Positions 6,684-10,005 of a stretch of DNA of 10,005 nucleotides are shown one piece after another. The stretch is from Alphaproteobacteria bacterium (lineage in GTDB: Bacteria > Pseudomonadota > Alphaproteobacteria > Reyranellales > Reyranellaceae), in assembly GCA_005884705.1 (NCBI GenBank), contig VBAF01000143.1, positions 1 to 10,005 on the forward strand, read 5' to 3'. The notes under the pieces were generated by a model that did not search any database, had not been told where the DNA came from, and saw nothing but the letters and a program-made list of their open reading frames with translations. The position numbers were made by a program, and so were the translations under genes. The first letter of the stretch is position 1; the number at the start of each line of letters is the position of its first letter.

Positions 6684-7886
6684 ATGGCCGGCGCGCTGAG
6701 CGGCATCCGCATCGTCGACCTGACCAACGTCATCCTCGGTCCCTACGGCACCATGCTGCTCGCCGACCAGGGCGCCGACGTGATCAAGGTCGAGGCGCCG
6801 GAGGGCGACGCGGTGCGCCACATCGGCAAGCCGCGCAACACGCCGGGCATGGGGCCGGCTTACCTCTACGTCAACCGCAACAAGCGCTCGCTCTGCCTCG
6901 ACCTCAAGAACCCGCGGGCTCGCGCGGCCCTGATCGAAGTCATCAAGACGGCCGATGCCTTCGTCCATGCGCTTCGGCCGCAGGCCATCGAAGGTCTTGG
7001 GCTCGGCTACGACGAGGTACGCAAGATAAAGCCCGACATCGTCTATGTCGGCGCCTACGGCTTCTCGGCTGACGGGCCGTACGGCCGGCTGCCGGCCTAC
7101 GACGATGCGATCCAGGCGCGCTTCGGCATCGCCGACCTGATGGGCCGCGCCGCCGGAGACGACGTGCCGCGCTACCCGCCGACCATCCTGGCCGACAAGA
7201 CCTGCGGGCTCACCTTCGCCTTCTCGACCCTGTCGGCGCTGATGCACCGCCAGCGCACCGGCGAGGGCCAGTTCGTCGAGGTGCCAATGTTCGAGACCAT
7301 GGCCGCCTGGCTGATGGTCGAGCATCTGTGGGAGCGCACCTTCGACGACCAGGGCGAGGTCGGCTACACCCGGCTGCTGGCGCGCACCCGCAAGCCCTAC
7401 CGCACGCTCGACGGCTGGATGGCGATCCTGCCCTACAACGACAAGCACTGGCGCAACTTCTTCGAGCTGATTGGCCGGCCGGAGGTGCTCAAGGACCCGC
7501 GCTACGCCACCCTGAACGCCCGTTCGCTGCACATCAACGACATGTACGCCATGGTCGAGGCGCTGACGCCGTCGCGCACCACGGCGGAGTGGGTCGGCCT
7601 GCTCGACCAGGCGCAGATTCCCAACGCCCCGGTGTCCAAGCCTGCCGACCTGCTCGACGACCCGCACCTGGTATGGCGCCAGCTGTTCAAGAAATACCCG
7701 CATCCCAGCGAGGGCGAGGTGCTGATGGTTGAACCGCCGATGCGCATGAGCCGCACGCCGCCCGAAATCCGCCTGATGGCGCCCCTGATGGGCGCCGATT
7801 CACGCGCTGTGCTGGCCGAGGTGGGCGTCGCTCCGGCCGAGATCGAGGCGCTGAAGCAGGCCGGCGCGCTGATCGAGCCGGATTAG
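6684..7886 (+). CDS. CaiB/BaiF (class III) CoA-transferase
   Basis: This 400-residue protein is the full length of family III CoA-transferases, which move CoA between carboxylic acids through an aspartyl-CoA thioester. Family marks are the N-terminal LSGIRIVDLTNVILGPYGTM (5-24), GADVIKVEAPEGDAVR (30-45), NRNKRSLCLDLK (64-75), YVGAYGFSADGPY (121-133), ILADKTCGLTFA (168-179) with D171 at the catalytic-Asp position, and GEGQFVEVPMFE further on. In Azorhizobium nicotinate breakdown, glutarate is activated by CoA transfer from succinyl-CoA, and known succinyl-CoA:glutarate transferases belong to this family. That makes it a plausible late-pathway enzyme here, but only by context. Formyl-, carnitine- and other CoA-transferases look much alike. 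The gene has a strong ribosome site and is divergent from marR. The 23-base gap after its stop shows no terminator. Confidence 0.9.
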   Translation: MAGALSGIRIVDLTNVILGPYGTMLLADQGADVIKVEAPEGDAVRHIGKPRNTPGMGPAYLYVNRNKRSLCLDLKNPRARAALIEVIKTADAFVHALRPQAIEGLGLGYDEVRKIKPDIVYVGAYGFSADGPYGRLPAYDDAIQARFGIADLMGRAAGDDVPRYPPTILADKTCGLTFAFSTLSALMHRQRTGEGQFVEVPMFETMAAWLMVEHLWERTFDDQGEVGYTRLLARTRKPYRTLDGWMAILPYNDKHWRNFFELIGRPEVLKDPRYATLNARSLHINDMYAMVEALTPSRTTAEWVGLLDQAQIPNAPVSKPADLLDDPHLVWRQLFKKYPHPSEGEVLMVEPPMRMSRTPPEIRLMAPLMGADSRAVLAEVGVAPAEIEALKQAGALIEPD

Positions 7887-7909
7887 CTGGGGGACCGCCG
7901 ACAGTATCC

Positions 7910-8329
7910 TCATCCCTTGAAGGGCTCCGGCGCGACCAGCGCGGTCTGCCGCTCGATCGCCCGCTGCTCGCGGGGCGCCGGGCCTGCCGGGGCCGGAGGC
8001 GCCGGCTTGGCGACGGCCAGAGCCGCGCGCAGCTCCTCGACCTCGCGCTCCAGACGTTGGACCTCGCGCCGCCGGCCGCGGGCATGGCGGCGATGATGGC
8101 GGCCCGCCCACCAGCCGAGCCCGAGGCCCGCCAGCACGCCGAGCAGCAGCATGGCCAGTACCAGCAGGTAGAGCGGCAGCACGACCGTGTGCGGAATCGG
8201 CCACAGGGCGAGCTCGGTCCGCTCGGTGTTGCTGACGGCGATCAGCACGCCGAGCAGGAGGAAGAGCAGGAAGAAGGCGCGCGCGAGGAACTTCATGCCA
8301 GCCAACAATGCCACGGTGACAACCTGCAT
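7910..8329 (-). CDS. LapA-domain (DUF1049) inner-membrane protein
   Basis: This 139-residue protein has two membrane helices (about 14-32 and 50-74) joined by the short loop SNTERTELALWPIPH typical of LapA-domain proteins. A basic cluster HHRRHARGRRR (78-88), a short coiled coil (about 88-107) and an Ala/Pro-rich tail ending in PEPFKG follow. In gammaproteobacteria LapA helps control lipopolysaccharide synthesis together with LapB; in alphaproteobacteria its job is less clear. It follows ihfB on the same strand, a common arrangement in proteobacteria. The ATG at 8329 has a GAAGGGG 6 bases upstream (8336-8342) and is chosen. The ATG at 8296 (MKFLARAFF) starts closer to the domain but has no ribosome site. 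The gene converges on the CoA-transferase gene. Confidence 0.8.
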   Translation of the reverse strand: MQVVTVALLAGMKFLARAFFLLFLLLGVLIAVSNTERTELALWPIPHTVVLPLYLLVLAMLLLGVLAGLGLGWWAGRHHRRHARGRRREVQRLEREVEELRAALAVAKPAPPAPAGPAPREQRAIERQTALVAPEPFKG

Positions 8330-8395
8330 CGCGAGCCCCTTCGCCGTGCCACCTTCGCGCGGCCACCTTTTGGGGGGCTCAGGCGTTCAGCAGGC

Positions 8396-8533
8396 ATGGC
8401 CAACTCTTCCTTTGGTGCGCTGGTGCTCCTGATGCTGGTCGTCGCGGCGGCGGTCTTCGTGCTGACGCCGCATGAACGGCGCAGCCTGGCGTCGCTCGGC
8501 AATCCATCGCCGCTCTGGTCGAACCAGCGCTGA
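8396..8533 (+). CDS. Possible 45-residue single-pass membrane microprotein
   Basis: An ATG-initiated frame of 45 codons encodes MANSSFGALVLLMLVVAAAV and then a polar tail with HERRSL. This gives one clean hydrophobic segment (about residues 6-24) and a basic C-terminal flank. It nearly fills the otherwise empty 205-base gap between the LapA-domain gene (minus) and ihfB (minus), and its TGA stops one base short of the ihfB stop codon. The upstream AGCAGG is only a weak ribosome site. The frame stays open further upstream as a shadow of the LapA-domain gene, which weakens the case. I do not recognise the protein. The membrane-segment composition makes it more credible than a random frame, but it is unproven. 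Confidence 0.4.
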   Translation: MANSSFGALVLLMLVVAAAVFVLTPHERRSLASLGNPSPLWSNQR

Positions 8534-8534
8534 T

Positions 8535-8843
8535 CTAGCTCTTGTCGTCGCCGGTTGCTTCCGGGGAGGCCAAGCCGGCGGCACGCACCGCCTCCTTGTT
8601 CAGCCGGTCGCGCAGGTCCTTGCCGGTCTTGAAGTAGGGCACGCGCTTGGAGGCGACCGCCACCTGCTCGCCGGTGCGCGGATTGCGGCCGGTGCGGCCG
8701 AAGCCGCGCAATTCGACCCTGTCGCCCCGCGCCAGCGCTTTGGAGATCTCATCGAAGACCGTGGCGACGATGCGCTCCACATCCCGTTGATAGAGATGGG
8801 GATTCTTCCCCGCCAGGCGGGCAATCAGCTCCGACTTGGTCAT
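8535..8843 (-). CDS. ihfB: Integration host factor subunit beta
   Basis: This 102-residue protein of the HU/IHF family bends DNA sharply as a heterodimer with IhfA. The start MTKSELIARLA, the helical body (to about residue 42), the beta-arm with GRNPRTGEQV (52-61) carrying the intercalating proline P55, and VPYFKTGKDLRDRLN (68-82) are all typical. A 20-residue tail rich in Ala, Asp and Ser extends past the usual end. An in-frame TTG 12 codons upstream is not used as the start because it would add an unconserved leader that overlaps the promoter. The order rpsA, ihfB, LapA-domain gene is a conserved proteobacterial arrangement. No Shine-Dalgarno precedes the ATG; see the promoter entry. Confidence 0.95.
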   Translation of the reverse strand: MTKSELIARLAGKNPHLYQRDVERIVATVFDEISKALARGDRVELRGFGRTGRNPRTGEQVAVASKRVPYFKTGKDLRDRLNKEAVRAAGLASPEATGDDKS

Positions 8844-8850
8844 TGGCGCA

Positions 8851-8879
8851 ATAATAGCGCAATAACCGATGCCCGACAA
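8851..8879 (-). promoter_or_regulatory. Predicted ihfB promoter (TTGTCG-17-TATTAT), probably leaderless
   Basis: On the minus strand TTGTCG (8879-8874) and TATTAT (8856-8851) are separated by exactly 17 bases. They match the sigma-70 consensus at 4/6 and 5/6 positions. Only 7 bases lie between the -10 and the ATG, which would place the transcript start at or next to the start codon and leave no room for a ribosome site. The region also contains an 11-base tandem repeat (TTATTGCGCTA then TTATTGCGCCA) that spans the -10. Confidence 0.55.
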
Positions 8880-8895
8880 CTAAGTGCTTGAAACC

Positions 8896-8926
8896 AAAAG
8901 AAAAGGGCCGGCGCTCGCGCCGGCCC
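8896..8926 (-). terminator. Rho-independent terminator of rpsA
   Basis: Reading on the minus strand, a perfect stem GGGCCGGCGC/GCGCCGGCCC with a tiny GA centre (8926-8905) is followed by TTTTCTTTT (8904-8896). It lies 30 bases past the rpsA stop and separates rpsA from the ihfB promoter. A smaller hairpin, GGTCGC/GCGACC with a 5-base loop (8950-8934), sits between the stop and this terminator; it lacks a T-tract. Confidence 0.9.
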
Positions 8927-8955
8927 TCGATTTGGTCGCGAAAAGCGACCTATTT

Positions 8956-10005
8956 TTATTCGTCTTCCTTCTTCTGGGCGCGGTTGAGCGCGGCTCCCAG
9001 GATGTCGCCGAGGCTTGCGCCCGAGTCGGACGAGCCGAAGTCGGCCATCGCCTTCTTTTCCTCGTCGAGCTCGCGTGCCTTGACCGACAACACGACGCGA
9101 CGCGAGGTCTTGTCGATGTTGGTGATCTTGGCGTCGAGCTTGTCGCCCACCGCATAGCGGTCGGGACGCTGCTCGGAGCGGTCGCGGCTGAGCTCGGACT
9201 TGCGGATGAAGCCCGGGATGCCGTCCTGCACCGTCACATCGATGCCGTTGTCCTGGATGCCCGCCACGATGACGGTGACCACGTCGCCCTTCTTGGCGAC
9301 CGTGTTCACCTTCTCGAAGGGGTCGTTGGCGAGCTGCTTGATGCCAAGCGAGATCCGCTCCTTGTCGATGTCGACGTCGAGGACCTTGATCTTGACCGCA
9401 TCGCCCTTCTTGTAGTCGCGGATCGCCTCGTCGCCGGCCTTGTCCCACGACAGGTCGGAGAGATGCACCATGCCGTCGATGTCGCCAGGCAGACCGACGA
9501 ACAGGCCGAACTCGGTGATGTTGCGGACCTCGCCCTCGAGCTCGGTGCCCGACGGGAACTTCTCGGCGAAGCTCTCCCACGGGTTGGCCATGCACTGCTT
9601 GAGGCCAAGCGAGATGCGGCGCTTGGACATGTCGACGTCCAGCACCATCACTTCGACCTCCTGCGAGGTCGAGACGATCTTGCCCGGATGCACGTTCTTC
9701 TTGGTCCAGCTCATCTCCGAGACGTGGACCAGACCCTCGACGCCCGGCTCCAGCTCGACGAAGGCGCCGTAGTCGGTGATGTTGGTGACGCGGCCCTTGA
9801 GCTTGATGCCGACCGGGTACTTGGCACCGGCGCCATCCCACGGATCGCTCATCAGCTGCTTCATGCCGAGCGAAATGCGCTGGGTCTCCGGGTTGAAGCG
9901 GATGACCTGCACCTTGACGCTCTGGCCGATGGTGAGCGCCTCGGACGGATGGTTGATGCGCTTCCACGCGATGTCGGTCACGTGCAGCAGGCCATCGACG
10001 CCGCC
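8956..10005 (-). CDS. rpsA: 30S ribosomal protein S1, C-terminal part
   Basis: 350 codons are visible; the start lies beyond the right edge. Repeated S1 (OB-fold) domains are evident. The end of one (GGVDGLLHVTDIAW onward) is followed by three more beginning near GRVTNITDYGAFVELEPGVE, GEVRNITEFGLFVGLPGDID and VTVIVAGIQDNGIDVTV. The first three domains end in near-identical strands (RISLGMKQLMSDPW, RISLGLKQCMANPW, RISLGIKQLANDPF). The protein closes with an acidic, Ala-rich tail ending in KKEDE. S1 recruits mRNA to the 30S subunit by unwinding structured leaders. By comparison with the usual six-domain, roughly 560-residue protein, about 200 residues are missing on the right. A GTG at 9981 is an internal valine, not the start. 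Confidence 0.97.
   Translation of the reverse strand, partial: GGVDGLLHVTDIAWKRINHPSEALTIGQSVKVQVIRFNPETQRISLGMKQLMSDPWDGAGAKYPVGIKLKGRVTNITDYGAFVELEPGVEGLVHVSEMSWTKKNVHPGKIVSTSQEVEVMVLDVDMSKRRISLGLKQCMANPWESFAEKFPSGTELEGEVRNITEFGLFVGLPGDIDGMVHLSDLSWDKAGDEAIRDYKKGDAVKIKVLDVDIDKERISLGIKQLANDPFEKVNTVAKKGDVVTVIVAGIQDNGIDVTVQDGIPGFIRKSELSRDRSEQRPDRYAVGDKLDAKITNIDKTSRRVVLSVKARELDEEKKAMADFGSSDSGASLGDILGAALNRAQKKEDE

Noticed and set aside
6006..7703. A 565-codon minus-strand frame opposite the CoA-transferase gene and running through marR
   Set aside because: It is antisense to a full-length recognised enzyme and out of frame with the MarR protein; it has no domain and no plausible start.
8844..8879. 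TTG start for ihfB giving 12 extra residues
   Set aside because: The family start is MTKSELI at 8843, and the extra codons coincide with a good -35/-10 pair.
8934..8950. Small hairpin after the rpsA stop as a terminator
   Set aside because: It has a six-base-pair stem with no following T-tract; the stronger hairpin at 8896-8926 explains termination. It may only protect the mRNA end.
1..10005. Mobile element, CRISPR array, tRNA/rRNA gene or riboswitch
   Set aside because: I saw no transposase, terminal repeats, regularly spaced repeats or tRNA-like stretch; the gene gaps are short and accounted for.

Overview
The window is very GC-rich, with no insertion sequences, tRNAs or CRISPR. The right end is conserved chromosomal core: rpsA, ihfB and a LapA-domain gene. 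This points to a free-living alphaproteobacterium of the Rhodospirillales/Rhizobiales type. That assignment rests on gene content and protein resemblance, not on a marker-gene comparison.

Layout: positions 1-6544 hold a tightly packed minus-strand catabolic cassette. Read in its own direction, the order is: MarR-type regulator; FAD subunit of a xanthine dehydrogenase-family hydroxylase; fused [2Fe-2S]/molybdopterin subunit; 6-hydroxynicotinate reductase-like protein; UPF0280 (ApbE-superfamily) protein; and an NTF2/SnoaL-like protein cut by the window edge. The FAD, FeS/Mo, reductase and UPF0280 genes are joined by 4-base start/stop overlaps. A 20-bp near-perfect palindrome lies directly against the FAD-subunit start codon and is the best candidate operator for the MarR protein. 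A class III CoA-transferase gene is divergent from marR (6684-7886, plus strand). From 7910 to the right edge come a LapA-domain membrane protein, a possible 45-residue membrane microprotein, ihfB, a strong terminator, and the C-terminal 350 codons of rpsA.

Working model (inference): the cassette hydroxylates a pyridine-carboxylate such as nicotinate (Mo hydroxylase), then reduces the hydroxylated ring (Hnr). This is the reductive route known from Eubacterium barkeri and Azorhizobium. The CoA-transferase could act on the dicarboxylate formed later, for example glutarate to glutaryl-CoA. The Hnr of E. barkeri carries covalent flavin, and ApbE enzymes attach flavin covalently. The adjacent UPF0280 gene may therefore encode a dedicated flavinylation or maturation factor. 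No ring-opening enamidase is visible in the window.

The main anomaly is that the fused FeS/Mo protein lacks the C-x-C half of its second [2Fe-2S] site, apparently through a clean in-frame loss of about 12 residues. The enzyme is otherwise intact.
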